The notes beneath the pieces were generated by a model. That model did not search any database and was not told the origin of the DNA. It was given only the letters and a program-made list of their open reading frames with translations. Below, in pieces: positions 36,921-49,404 of a stretch of DNA of 64,000 bases. A program made the position numbers and the translations under genes. Origin of the DNA: Tetranychus cinnabarinus (lineage: Eukaryota; Arthropoda; Arachnida; Trombidiformes; Tetranychidae). Position 1 is the stretch's first letter. Every line of letters starts with the position of its first letter. The stretch lies in contig WHVY01000001.1 of NCBI GenBank assembly GCA_022266195.1, forward strand, positions 9,424,001-9,488,000, written 5' to 3'.

Positions 36921-37726
36921 ATGGCAGCACTTAAACCTAAAGTTGTCTTCGTTTTAGGACCTCCAGGTTCCGGAAAAGGCACTCAGTGCTCAAACATAGT
37001 AAAGGTACGTTCAAAATGTTAAAATGTTAACATGTCATGCTGTTTTTTTAATAAAGAAACCTGTATCACAGACAATGCTCATAATATCCTTGAGTCCATC
37101 TTTTATGCTTGTCGGCATTTACTTTTTTCATATTTCTGACTGACTGTTCTGACTTTATTGTTTTTTTACAGGAATTTGGATATGTTCATCTTTCAGCTGG
37201 CGATTTACTCCGTGAGGAAATGTCCGCGGAGGGATCTGAATATGGACAGTTAATTTCTAATCATATTAAAAATGGAACTATTGTTCCGGTAGAGATAACT
37301 TGTTCCCTTTTGGATAAAGCAATGGTTAAACACTGTTCTCAAGTCAATGGTACAGTTGCCGGAGATGCTTTAAACAGTGGAAAACCTAAATTTGAAGGAA
37401 ATTTTTTGATTGATGGATTTCCCCGAAATGAAAATAACCTTGAAGGGTGGAAGAAAGCGATGATTGGTAAAGTTGAGGAACGATTTATGTTGTTTTTTGA
37501 TTGCCCACAAGAAATAAGCTTAGAAAGATGTCTTAAACGTGGACAGGCTGGGTCTGGTCGCTCAGATGATAATGAGGAGAGTCTGAAGAAAAGATTGGTA
37601 ACCTATTATAATGACACGCTTCCAATTATCAAATACTACGATTCGCTTGGGTTGGTTCGTCGAATTAATGCCTCACCAAGTGCAGATGAAGTTTATTCTG
37701 AAGTTAGAAAACTATTCCTTAATTGA
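36921..37726 (+). CDS. CMPK1: UMP-CMP kinase
   Basis: Exon 1 is 36921-37004 (28 codons) and exon 2 is 37172-37726; the intron is phase 0 (GTACGT ... TTACAG). The 212-residue product has the P-loop GPPGSGKGTQ, the NMP-binding motif HLSAGDLLREE, FLIDGFPRN and a short LID region (RGQAGSGRSDDN) with R-x-x-x-Y near YYNDTLP. It transfers phosphate from ATP to UMP, CMP or dCMP, in pyrimidine nucleotide supply in the cytosol or nucleus. A loop of about 15 residues (VNGTVAGDALNSGKP) after AMVKH is longer than usual and is read through without splice signals. Length and motifs fit the eukaryotic UMP-CMP kinase family. Confidence 0.94.
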
Positions 37727-38783
37727 TAAACTTTCCTTGTCATTTTAGACACCTTCAATTGAAATTTCTTTCCGTATAACAGCTCTCAAATCTCCATGAG
37801 CTATTTTCTTAACTAAACTATTATCAGTCTCATGAAACTGAATATGTAAAAACTATTGTTTGTTGTTCAATTCCCCTTGAATTTTGTTCTCTATTATATT
37901 TTCTTTGTTAAGCTCAAATAGGAGAATCACCATACTGCTACTTTCATTGTCTTCACTAATTCAATTAATATGATGATTATCAATGTCATCTGTTCTTATA
38001 ATAAGTAATTGGATTGACTAGACAAACTCCGCTGACAACTCAATCTACTTATTAGTCATATCCATCAAAATACTTGTCCAACCATAGCTCAATTTTAACC
38101 TTAATTGGATAACTATCTTTAGCTGCTACACTATTCTGATATTGAAATAGATATAATTGTACAGTTTATATTAAATTTCAATGCTCGAAACTAGATACAA
38201 TCGCTTTACTAGATGTTGTATTTCATTATCATTCTATCTCACATTATTCAATGAACTGAACTATTAAATTTTTTAAAAAGAAATACTCTTTCCGCTTTCA
38301 ACTCGTCTATTGTTTTTATCTAATCTATAATTGAGTCAATTTTCATTACGATACACTTTTCGACGTGACGTGTAAGCTGGAAGTATTCAAAGTTTTGATT
38401 TGATGAAATAATTTACAAAATCTACAGGAAAAATCTGTAAATTGTTTGCTTCTATTTATTTGATTAGCTGCATGATGTCAAGGTTTTTAAATTGCTAGGT
38501 TAGTTGGCAAGGCGGAACGACTAGCAGATGTAGCATTTCACGTTTTTGCTAATGACGATGGATCGATTGACGCAAATATTGATATTTATCATAATTGTCA
38601 GTTTTTATTATTTTTGAGATGTGCAAAAACAATCATATTTTATTTATTTATGTATTTATTTAGTTATCAATAGTAACAGCAAAGATTTATACATTAATTC
38701 ACACTATTATAAGAAATTTTTTCTAAAAGTTATGACAGATTATCAAAAGAACAATTAATATAAATTTTGACAATACATAAATG
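37727..38783. other. Convergent intergenic region
   Basis: About 1 kb between the 3' ends of the kinase and the FASTKD-like gene. It should hold both 3' untranslated regions; no gene recognised. Confidence 0.5.
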
Positions 38784-41047
38784 CTAGTCAATTAATTCTT
38801 TGATCGACGATTTGAATTCTTGACCAGTTATTTCGCTCAATTCTCTTACTAAGAATAGACCTCTTTCTCGTTCAGTTAAACATTTCCAAGTATCTACATG
38901 AATCTGTCGAAAAATATGAGATATTATTAAAAAATAAATATTAAACAAAAAATATTGCAAATATTTTCGTTTTACTCACTCTAAGTATTTTGATTCCAAG
39001 CGTTTCCAATGTACGATACCTAAGATCCATTTCCCCTTTTAATTTATATGGTTTGACACAAAAATCATCATCAGTTGTTGGCAAGACAGCAACTCTAAGA
39101 ATAAACAAGATAATGAAAATTAATATTTCATGAATTAAAAGACAACGAAGGATGAGTTCTTACAATTGACTTTGAGGGTCAATTTGATAATTATGGAGAA
39201 AAACGAGTCCATTTTGATCATTGTTACTTGTAACCAATTCGTTTGGTTTTCCATCTCTATTTATCATTATCAAATTATTAATGAAGTGACCATAAGATGT
39301 CCAAATATTATTGGCAACATTTTTTGGACCTCCACAGCACAATTTTAAATATGAAGATAATGATTTTTCGAATAGACTAGAACTGCGATTTGAATTGAGG
39401 TAAATTATTGCTTCTTCGATATAAGAATCCAAAGTTGATTTAAGTGTCGATGAAGTTACGTTCATAGCTTCACATTTTACGCCAATGTTTAGTGTCAAAA
39501 TATCTTGGTAAAAGATGTGAAGATCCTTTTCGGGTTTGTCGATTATACTAGATGCTTCATGTTCTGATAGCTCTTCAAATAAATCGTGTTCTTTAAGAAT
39601 TAAATAACTAATCAAAGTTTTGGTCGATGAATAAAAGCGACTCCCAGAAAGCTTCACATCTTCAATAAGAATAGGACAAAGAGTGTTCCAATCGACATGT
39701 GTTGGCTTCCAATTTAATTTTCCCATAATTTGAATTATATTACTTGATGATAAAGATGAATCCCATAAAAATGAATCTGGCTTGGACACAATAAGAGAAA
39801 TGACTTTTTCTACAGCTTTTAAAGAGTAGTGATTATATTTCATTCCAAACCAAAGGAGATCATCAAATGCGTTGAAATTGTCCAACGAATCAAGTTTTCC
39901 ATAAAGTTCGTAAATACTATCACAGTATGATGAATTGTAGTAAATTTTATCGTCCGTAAGGCACATAGTCTTTAGAGTTTCATCAAAGTAATAATCCGGT
40001 TCAAAGTAAGCATCCTTTAATACAGCATCGATTCTCTGCCAATATCTATCAAGAATTTGTCCAACCAAAGGTCGACCAATCGAATCAATATTAGATTCAA
40101 TATACTGATGGCATAAAAGGCCAAATAACTGAATTAGCTGGGAACTATGCATGTATCTGATTTTGTTGAAAATCACTCGAAATAGAAAACGGATAGAATC
40201 TGTGTTCACTTTAGCTGTGATAGAAGCTTTGAGAATCAACAAAAGATGAGATGAATTACTGGCATAAAACTGTTTTCCAATTATTTTCTGCTCCATGGCT
40301 TTAGGTAAAGCAATTAATAAAGCTTTTAAAACAGGGTTACTAGGCTCTCTTTCCTCCTCAGGATCACGTTCGAAAGACCGATTTCTCTCTAAAAGTAAGT
40401 AAATATCAGCCAATTCACGAGCATCGTACTCATTTAAATGAACTCGCAACATCTGTAAAACCCCTTTAGTAATACCAACGTTGGTTGGTAGATTGATGCC
40501 AATAACAAGATGCGCTAATGAACGAACCTCTGTTGGTGAAAGATAACGTAATTTTTTCATCAAGCTGGTGCAAATTTCTCGGAACTTATTATCACTGAGC
40601 AACGAATTTTTGACATCTCCTTCTGTATAAAAAGCTCTTAAACTCCAAAGCTGATCCAGATCAGCGGCATATTGACTGTCATTATCCTAATTATATTAAA
40701 AGAGGTAAATACAAATAAGTTGATAAAATATTATCAAAAAAATTTAAATAGCCGACAAAAAGAAATTTAGAAAATCTCTTTACCGAAGTTGATGCTCTTT
40801 GTACAATCTGTCTCTTTGTAATATTGTGTCCATTAACACTGAAATACTTTGAAGAACACGAATTTTTCTTGAAAATCGTCGTTACATTAGTCCAGTTTGA
40901 TGAATGATCAATTAAAGATAATGATGCTAAACACCTTTTAACATTCAATAAGTTACCGGGTTGAGCTAAATTAGGTCTATGAATTTTGATAACTGGACTT
41001 AATTTACATGAATGAGTGAACAAGTTAAAATATTGATTCAACATCAT
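38784..41047 (-). CDS. FASTKD-family mitochondrial RNA-binding protein with RAP domain
   Basis: Exons are 40784-41047, 39164-40686, 38980-39094 and 38784-38903 (phases 0, 2, 0), for 673 residues. The N terminus is basic and Ser/Thr-rich with few acidic residues, consistent with mitochondrial import. The middle is helical and leucine-rich with repeats like LSPTEVRSLAHLV and LNEYDARELADIYLLL, as in the helical repeats of FAST kinase domain proteins. The C-terminal exons give the RAP-like module (DLRYRTLETLGIKILRI then DTWKCLTERERG). These proteins process or stabilise mitochondrial RNAs. The exact paralogue (FASTKD1 to 5) cannot be told. It is head-to-head with the RNF212-like gene, 304 bases between start codons. 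Confidence 0.78.
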
Positions 41048-41351
41048 AACAAACTTTTCCGATAACTGTGAAAATTATGCACTGGACTTAAAATTAAGAA
41101 AATTGACTGATTAACACATGTTAAACAAATTCAAAACAAACAACCAGATTTGTTCAAATAATCTCATTGCGGCTGCTTACTGATGGTAACCAAAGTAACA
41201 AACTAGCGGCGGGAGGTTTAAGTTTATTGGTGGACTAATTAAAAATAAAGCTTTTTTTCAAGACTTTTTTTGTAAACAATTCTGTGTGATTTCGAACATT
41301 TTTTATTTTCTTTTTTTGTTGAAATACCGAATTTTTATTGACTGTTTTGAG
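41048..41351. promoter_or_regulatory. Bidirectional promoter region, FASTKD-like / RNF212-like
   Basis: The start codons of two divergently transcribed genes are only about 300 bases apart, so their promoters share this space. No named element is recognised. Confidence 0.5.
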
Positions 41352-42131
41352 ATGAATGACTTTATTCATTGTAATAAATGCTTTGCTGTACATGATTCAA
41401 GCGGTAAAAAATTTCTGTTAACCAGTTGTTCCCATATCTTTTGCTACTCATGTAGCGCGTCAGGTAAGTTTCTTTGGTGCTTGATCTTTTACAGTTAATT
41501 TTATAATTTTCTCTTTTTCTGCTCAGTGGCTAATGACCGAATCTGCCTTAAATGTAAGAACCGCTGCAACCTAATTCAATTAGATTCAGGCACCAGACCC
41601 GATATAAAGATGTATTTTGAGCCCCTCGATAAATTGATACTCAAATTGCAAAAGATTGAGAAATTTCAAAGGACACAGCGAGAACATTTATTCAAGCATC
41701 TGACTTCTGAGGTAAATTTTAATTATAACTTCACCACTGGTTGCACAGAAGAAATGACTAATTATATTGTGTACTTTCAACAGTCATCAAAAGGAAATCA
41801 AGCTCAAGAAAAATGGGAGAGAAAGATGTCCGATCTGAAAAAGGAAATAAATCACCTTCGTTCCAAACTCAATAATCGCTATGATCCTATTAAAATGTCT
41901 AGTTCATCTGCTGGGTACTATTCACGCCAAAATAGCAGTGTGCTGGGGCCAAGTCGACAAGGAACCTCATCTTCAAGATTACAATGTAATTCGACTTTTG
42001 GTAGTTTACGTGGAGCCCCGATTACACCATTGATTGATCACAGAATTACTAATTTAGATCAACACTCAAACTCAAGCTCGAAGATAACCTTACGCTCTGT
42101 ATCAGACTTATCATCCTTTCAAACTCGCTAA
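41352..42131 (+). CDS. RNF212/Zip3-like meiotic RING protein
   Basis: Exons are 41352-41463, 41527-41711 and 41784-42131 (phases 1, 0), for 214 residues. The RING is at about 7-50: C-x2-C, SCSHIFC-x2-C and ICLKCKNRC, followed by the IKMYFEPLD segment found after the RING in RNF212, Zip3 and fly Vilya/Narya-type proteins; a coiled coil follows (about 65-105) and then a Ser-rich basic tail. Family members are SUMO or ubiquitin E3 ligases that mark crossover sites on the synaptonemal complex. The second intron (72 bases) has strong ends (GAGGTAAAT, TTTCAACAG, branch-like GACTAAT) but no stop and a length divisible by three, so retention would add 24 residues. Confidence 0.8.
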
Positions 42132-42555
42132 CTATGGATTATTATAATTAATAAATTATTGATAATAAATAGTGAATTATTAATTTGTAGAATATATAAA
42201 TGGAAAGAGAGAAAAAAGAGAGTGAGAGATAAAAGGAGAGAAGAGAGATAGAGAGGGAGAAAGAGAGAGAGACATGAAAAGAAAAAGAAAAGAAAGAACC
42301 TTCTGATTTCAAAGCATTTCAGTTTGAGGAGAGAGAGCAGTGGGTTTGCTTTTGCTTCTCTCTCTAATTTTGCTTCACAACTATTCTGTCTATAAATAAT
42401 TTATTGATTATTTCAAGAAATCATAGCCACCATCATCTTTATTTATTGTTGTAACAATCAAATTTAATTCTAGTGTATTGGTTGTAATCTTCCAGTTTTG
42501 TTTTGAGTTTATAGTGGTCTTATATCTTTACTTTTTTCTGTTGTGTGTACATTTG
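42132..42555 (+). repeat. GA-rich low-complexity leader upstream of CABLES
   Basis: Around 42200-42290 there is a GAGAGA-type purine tract (AGAGAG, GGGAGAAAG units). The rest is AT-rich and presumably contains the 3' end of the RNF212-like gene and the CABLES promoter and leader. GA repeats can bind GAGA-factor-like proteins in arthropods, but a role here is not shown. Confidence 0.6.
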
Positions 42556-45500
42556 ATGGCAACGGTTCTCAAAAGGCAAGAATCAAGGAGAAGGTTAGCA
42601 GCAATCACTTTCCTTTCCAACATTTCATTGGATGGTACCCACCGGGATACAAAGTTGGCCCCATTTGTTATAAATAACAATCGAGATAATTACCTAGAAG
42701 GCTCATTTGCTTACAGCAGTAAACCATATCAACCTACATTTCCATCATCTGATCACCAACATAAAGAGTCTCACCAACAACTAAGCGGTTTAGTGCCACT
42801 TCACCAGCCAGAAGATAAACAAAATCAACATCCACAAGAATTAGAGAATTCAGAGATCCATTTGCAAAGACCAGACCGAAATAATTCTGACTCTTTATGG
42901 TCGGGCAATTGCAGTACAGATTTGAACGCGTCTAAGTTTGGTAAAATAGATGAAAATGGTGAATTTAATGATGTATCACCTTCACATTCAAGACGACAAA
43001 GTTGCTCATTTCCTCTCGGTCATCATTCTTCAGCAAAAGATATCCGAAATTCAGTTGATCCTAGTGAAAAGTAAGTCTTAAAATTATTTTATTTGTCTAT
43101 TCAAATATCCTCTGTACAGTGGTGTCTAATATTTTCCATTTATTCTCCCTTATTTACATCCATTTCTTTTAGAGCTGCTAATTCAGATATTCGAGGTGTT
43201 TTATCATCGGTTGGTAGCTGCAAACGTAGTCGACACAATTTGTTATCATCGTCAAGTATCTTAAATCATCAGTTGAATAGCTGTGAAAGCAAATGTATGT
43301 GCCATTTCATAATTAAGATACATCTATTAGTAAAAATAACTTTACTCGAGAATTATGATAATACTTGATTGAGATCTATCTTATCTAATTGATTTTCTTT
43401 TATCCTTTTATCCATCTCTCCTTCAGTGTCAATTGCAACTCAACAATCTCTCAGATCGAGAAATGGTTCTTTGAATAGAGGTGGAAATGATGTACCTCTG
43501 AACTCTGGTAAAGCTACTACTGAGCAACGACATCAGGTTCGCTTCCAACATTCATTGAGAGAGCAAACAGTTCAAAACGAGAAAATAGTGTTTGTCGCTT
43601 CGAAAAGGGCTCCGGTTGCCTTATTTTCATACATACCCTTTTCAAGGAAATCTAACAATTCACTCAACAGGTAAATTATTGTTGTAATTACACTTCACCA
43701 TAAAGAATTAATCAAATCTCTATATCACTAATCTATTGGCATTTTTCTTTCTATTTTGCAACCTCATCTACAGAGAAATAAAACAGGACTTAATAAATAA
43801 AAGAAGACATGGACCTGGAAGTGTCAGACAATTGTCCACTATCAGTGATGGCCCAGACCCAACCGATGTGTGCATGGTTGGATTCGAGAAACCTTCCGAT
43901 GGACTGGAAGTTTCCTATTCAAATTTACTTAGTCCAACAATTAAACTAGTTCATGGTAAAAAGGCTAAAATCCACACAACGGAACATAATTTTGTCAACC
44001 GCTGTATGTCTTATGACTCTACTGCATACTCTGGAAAACAATCTGTTATAAATAATCACTATCTATTGCATCAATTAACTGCACCTTCGGTATTAAATGA
44101 CTCTGAATCAAATCTTTTAAGAGACAAACAGCAGTATTATGGGTACCCTACAGCCTTTCTCAAGTACAATCCAGATATTCTTGATGATCCAGAATTGATT
44201 ACTGGTAAACATAGTACTCTATTAGATTTTCCATCCTATTTGGTAAGACAATTACTACATTTTTTTTCTTACAATATATTTATGAAAACACTCATCGACA
44301 TAATATTTGATCTTATATTTGTTTAACTGATCAAAGTCTCAATCTGCGCTTCTCTTTCCAGACTTCGATAATAAATTACGTTAAACCTTCCGATCTTAAA
44401 AAGGAACTGAATGAGAAATTCAGAGAAAGATTTCCATACATCCAGTTAACCTTAAGTAAAATGAGGAGTTTAAAACGAGATATGTGCAAGATTGCCAAGC
44501 ATGAGGTAAAGTAAAATTTTTTGTTTATTCAAGTAGAGATATTGTTTCAATCCAAAGATCAACAATGATTTTTCTTGGAGGGAAATGTGATTCTTTAATT
44601 TCAGTCTAGAAACATCTAATACTTCAAGTGATTTGTTGTCTTTGTAATGATGAGGTCAAACCATGAGTTCAATTAGTTCATTTTTGCTCTAAACTGTGAT
44701 AGTGACTAAGTAATCGCATATTTTCAGTTATTTTGTGCACTAAAAAACCTTTAGTTAACAATGACATAATGCTTAGAACGAAGTTCTATTTTGATTTTGT
44801 CCTTTTCATAATTCCTGAGTCATTTTTATATCTAATCAGTTTAGAATGACCAAAATAAGAATAAAGCATGAGTTTCAAGGTTATGTTAGCCTATGACTCA
44901 ATTTTGAAAGAAATTGAAACATTTTCTGATTTCTTTCATCACTATAGCATTAAGTCAGTTATTATTTACTCTTCTGAAATCACATGAAGTTATGATGTTA
45001 CCGGTAATCATCATTTCCCTAACTGAAGATTGTTTTTGTTGATAATGGTAACCGTTTGGAAAACTCCTAAACAGGAATTATCATTTTGATTTCAAATGTA
45101 CTTATCTCAATTTTTCTTCATCTTTTATCCCATTTTGTCTTATTCTAGGGTAATATTGATTACTTAACTGTGGCTCAGGCGTATGTTTACTTTGAGAAAT
45201 TGATCCTCAAATGTTTAATCAATAAACAAAATCGGAAACTTTGTGCTGGCGCTTGTTTACTTCTCTCTGCGAAGTTAAATGACATTAAAGGAGTCGAACT
45301 TAAAAAACTAATTGAGGTAATTGCTAATTATGCTTCATCCTTTATAATAATATCGATGCTGCTTCTCAATTACAATTTTACTCATGGCCGTATACAGTGT
45401 TGATTCATCTCAAGTCGATTAAAAAGTTTCAATGAAAAGAAATACCAGAGTACGAGATTTAGTTCATTGGCAATGATTCAAAATTCTATTTCAGCCTAAA

Positions 45501-46262
45501 AATTACTCATAATTCAATGTCATGACTCATAAAGCTGCAAGAAAAATCAGGATTAAAAATAATATCCTTATATCGTCAACTGACTGATCAATTGTTGTAC
45601 CAACATGTATTGTCTAATGTTTAACATTTAATGAGTGCGAGCGGGTTAATATAAGTGATATAATTAATACTTCTAGATTAGATTTTATTTTATCTCATAA
45701 TTGTTTCTTTTATATTGTACTAGTTTGATCAGCAGACCTGTTAGCTACCAATGTTGTTGACATTAAAAAGCATTAAAGCCTGGGAATGTACCAAAAAGTT
45801 GAGCTGAAACTTATCTTGCAATTTTGAGTAATTTTTCTATTTGCCACAAATAGATTAGAGTTAAGTATGGAAACATCCTTGAACTAAATTAAAAAAAACT
45901 ATTATTATAACTTGAAACTCTTTAAATTCACTTAAAATTGATTAAAGACAATAATCAGATGAACATCAATATGATCTTTACGGCATCGACTTTTTATTTT
46001 TTTCGTAAGATTTTCGCACAAAAACATATGTTATTATAACAAGAATATAAAATCAGCCTTTTGATTAATTAGGCTAAATATATATCTGATTTACTAATTG
46101 TTGTTTTTTATTTTGTTACAGAAAATCGAGAATACATTTAGAGTGGATCGTAAAGATTTATTTGCTATTGAGTTTACCGTTCTTGTGGCCCTTGAGTTTG
46201 GTCTACATTTACCCATCAACGAAACTCTTTCCCATTACCAGAGACTCATGTTTGAAACTTAA
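42556..46262 (+). CDS. Cables: CABLES (CDK5 and ABL enzyme substrate) cyclin-box protein
   Basis: Seven exons fit exactly: 42556-43070, 43173-43294, 43427-43670, 43774-44242, 44362-44505, 45149-45316 and 46122-46262, giving 600 residues. The ATG at 42556 starts MATVLKRQESRRR, then the CABLES signature AAITFLSNISLDG; the upstream open frame is hydrophobic and probably leader. Landmarks of the family follow: a basic VFVASKRAPVALFSYIPF segment, DILDDPELITGKH, FPSYL and IINYVKPSDLKKELNEKF, TLSKMRSLKRDM, then the cyclin fold with YFEKLILK, NRKLCAGACLLLSAKL and a final LVALEFGLHLP. CABLES proteins link CDKs to Abl-type kinases in cell-cycle and neuronal control. A broken copy of exon 6 and 3' DNA lies at 48327-48700. 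Confidence 0.93.
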
Positions 46263-47275
46263 TCATTGATAACCAGCCAATATCATCTTCATCTTTATGT
46301 CATCTTCATCTTAACAATGTAAATACTGGGATGAATACTAGGACTGATGGAGTCAAAGTTTTCCTTTGCCACGCTTTTGTAAGCTCAGTTAAGATTGAGA
46401 TTTCAAGATTATTGTTAAAGTAATCGACAAAATGCTTAATAAGACGGCAAACTACGTCATGGAATAGTTAACGTGTTACTGATATGGTCCATTGAAGTGA
46501 TCCTATCGTCATAAAATGATCACTTGCAATGACACACGAGGATCATGCTAACTATTACCACAATAAGACGGAATCATTCAAATCTTCTTTCAAGTTCAAT
46601 TTTCGTTTCATCTTGTCTATACGTGTTGTTATCAAAAGTCGAATAACAGATTATACCTGGATTAAACAGAAATTAAGATGCCTTGTACTTAATTCCAATC
46701 CAAGTGGAATCTGTATTAGAAGTCAAAATTGTTGATCATTATATGCCAAACTATTTGTCTGGAGATTAGTGGAAAAGTCAGAAATTATCCCTTTGAAACA
46801 CGTTGAAAAATGTCTTTTAATTCATTGTTATTCTTTTACATTTTAAAATTCAGATGGTTTAATCTATTAATATCTATTATCCTCATTATTATTATTATTA
46901 TTAATTCTTATTGCTATTATTATTACCATTATTCTAGATATGTATTCTACGTTGAACTCTGTCAAAGAAAGCATTATCGATGAGAAAATATATAAATATA
47001 ACTTCTTATACATGATTGATAAATTAATTTAGAAATTTGTTCACAAATTAAAGTTTATATTTAAGAAAATAGTCATTAAACAATTGTCATTTTTTAATCT
47101 AATCCAAATCAAATATTTGAATTTGAAATGTTTAAATTATAAAAATTAAACGACAATAAAAGAAATCCTTTATTGAATATGAAATTTCATTCTTTATTTT
47201 ATTCTCATTTTAAACTCTCTTAATTTTTGAGAGATACATTAGTTAGACTTTTATCAAAAGTTCATTTTCATATTT
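46263..47275. other. CABLES 3' region, AT-rich
   Basis: This likely holds the CABLES 3' untranslated region. An (ATT)n microsatellite lies around 46885-46935. Parts (46735-46865 and 47165-47280) recur at 48460-48700. No further gene recognised. Confidence 0.5.
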
Positions 47276-47425
47276 TGGAAACAAATGTGTGTTTTTTGTT
47301 GCAAAATGAACCCATTTCTTGGTGAGTCTTGACTCCTTACCTTCCAAAAAGGACTCTGTGAATCGTCTTGAGGTCAATATGACATTTGCTTAATTATTTT
47401 ATTGTATATTCACTTTGGCCATCTT
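47276..47425 (-). repeat. Dispersed repeat R, copy 1 (inverted)
   Basis: The segment with CCCATTTCTTGGTGAGTC and GGACTCTGTGAATCG recurs at 54310-54420 (same orientation) and, reverse-complemented, at 60375-60540 and 63555-63705. The copies differ by substitutions and small indels. Non-coding. Confidence 0.75.
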
Positions 47426-47439
47426 TTAGTAGTTAATGA

Positions 47440-48330
47440 TGGCAATTATTGTAATTTTATTAATGGCCAGATAAAATTGTTATTTACTTTATTGTATTTC
47501 ATATTTTCGTTTAATCCTTTCTTTTCAAGTTTAAGAAGGTGAAAAGCTTAAACGGTGTTTCAGTCTTTTTCAAACAATCTTTCGTAGCGAAATCGTCTTT
47601 TTCAAGGAGCCGACAAGTTTTAATTCACTATGACAGGTAAGATGATGAGAAAAGGAAGTAATCAGTAGATAAAAGTGAACTGTTGAAGAAAACCTCATGA
47701 AGAAGAACAGTTAATCATTGAATTCAATCCTCGAACCCTTCACTAGTTTTAACTTTTATTGTAGAGCCATTGACTTCAATAGGATCAGGTTCAAGGAGAT
47801 CGGCAGGTATCTTAATGTCTTCGACTTCCTTAAGTAACATGTATAAAGGTTCCATTTGATCATTGAACTTGGCCAACATTAATCGAGAGTCTGCAGTCGA
47901 GAGTTTGGTAACACATCAGGATCCTCTTCCACTATTTCCCCACAATATGAACACTTGAATTCATTTGATACATGATCCCATAGTTGATCTGCTTCAAGAT
48001 CAGTGAAAGTCTTACAATTTACACAAATAAAGGATGATCTTTTCGTGGAGACTCTTCCGTTTTAATTTTGCGTCGCATCAAATCTAATTTATATTTGACA
48101 ACATTTACAAATCCTCTATAGTTGATGAAATAATCTGCTTGGCGAGTAGCCTTTCCTTCCGGCTCGTTTTCCATAAATGCTGAAGGCTATCAATATCTCT
48201 TGTTTAATTTTAAAATTTAATTACATTTATCTGATCAAGACATCCAGACTGACTCTGTGAATTGCTTCGAAACATTATTTTAAATGATTTTATTGTTTTT
48301 TGTTAAGAGTAAGGTAGCTAGATACTAATC
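47440..48330. repeat. Left arm of a diverged inverted duplication
   Basis: Reads as the reverse complement of 54775-56390, with matches at 47500-47640 against 56200-56000 and 48246-48330 against 54860-54775, and the TFIIE-alpha relic between. The right arm keeps about 700 bases that this arm has lost. Confidence 0.75.
47765..48174 (-). pseudogene. TFIIE-alpha (GTF2E1-like) relic, copy 1
   Basis: From the ATG at 48174 the frame reads MENEPEGKATRQADYF... LMRRKIKTEE, then shifts: the zinc-ribbon half ICVNC ... TFTDLEADQLWD ... EFKCSYCGEIVEED is in another frame and a further indel follows. These are hallmarks of the TFIIE-alpha zinc ribbon, a Pol II initiation factor. The protein (over 400 residues in the family) is truncated and frameshifted, so this is a pseudogene. 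An inverted second copy lies at 54924-55690. Confidence 0.8.
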
Positions 48331-48700
48331 GGAAACCTTGTGCTGGTGCTTTTTTACTTCTCTCTGTGAAGTTAAATAATATTAAAGGAGTCGAACTTAA
48401 ATAACTGATTGAGGTGCTGATGTTTTTTCCTTTTGACTAATATCGATGCTGTGAATCATTACATTCCAAACTATTCGTCTGGAGATAAGTGGAAAAGTCA
48501 GAAATTATCTGAAACACGTTGAAAAATTGTCTTTTAATTCATTGTTTTTCTTTTACATTTTAACATTCAGATGGTTTAATCTAGAAATCCTTTATTGAAT
48601 ACAAAATTTCATTCTTTATTTTATTTTAATTTTAAACCCTCTTAATTTTCGAGAGATACATTAGTTAGACTTTTATCAAAAGTTCATTTTCATATTTTTA
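48327..48700 (+). pseudogene. CABLES exon 6 fragment plus 3' untranslated pieces
   Basis: 48327-48413 matches the end of CABLES exon 6 (45232-45316) with substitutions; a Lys codon has become TAA near the exon end (CTTAAATAACTG). A short piece of the following intron, then DNA matching 46735-46865 and 47165-47280, follows. It is a duplicated, internally deleted gene fragment, not processed, because intron sequence is present. Confidence 0.8.
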
Positions 48701-49404
48701 TCATCATATTGAAGGCACTTTTTATGGAAAATTTTAAATGAATTTAACCTCACAGAAAACATTCACAGGTCAATGTTCATTTATTGGTGGAATCAAATTA
48801 TCTGGAATTTATGAAATTATGTTTTTTCTAAATGAAAACAATCAATCATGCTAATTTTAAACAAATGAAATATTAGCTGATTAGCAATCTTTACCATTCT
48901 CTTGATTTCCTATCATTGTCTATCATGGCAAGTATCAAGTTGTATATTTCATTGCCTAAGTTCAATTTGATTGATGCTCATTAATATCCTATTTTAGATA
49001 ATGTTTCTCATAAACATCGATTATGAACATTAATGTCTGATAATTATATAAAATTGAACTTGATATTATATACTTTAAGTCGAAATACCTGAACAAATGG
49101 TTTCCATTTTCTCTATTATTCCTATTCACTTTTGAAGGAAAAACATAATTTTTATAGTTTGTTGAATATCTGAATCATTTTTTCGATAATTTCAAGATAT
49201 TTCCGAAAAGTGTATTTACTATAGGTGAAGAGAAATGGAAACAATTCATTTACCTAAAGAGAATAGAGAAGTGGAATTCAAGAGATTGGAAATGGTTCAA
49301 GAGGACAAAACATTCCTCGAACAATAAGCTCGTTGTAAATTAAAGTTGAGTTAAGTTATTTTTATGGTGATATTGGAATCATCATGGGCGTTCATTAATT
49401 AGGA
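48701..49404. other. Intergenic, no gene recognised
   Basis: AT-rich sequence between the CABLES fragment and the 3' end of the RING/ubiquitin-like gene. Nothing further seen. Confidence 0.5.
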
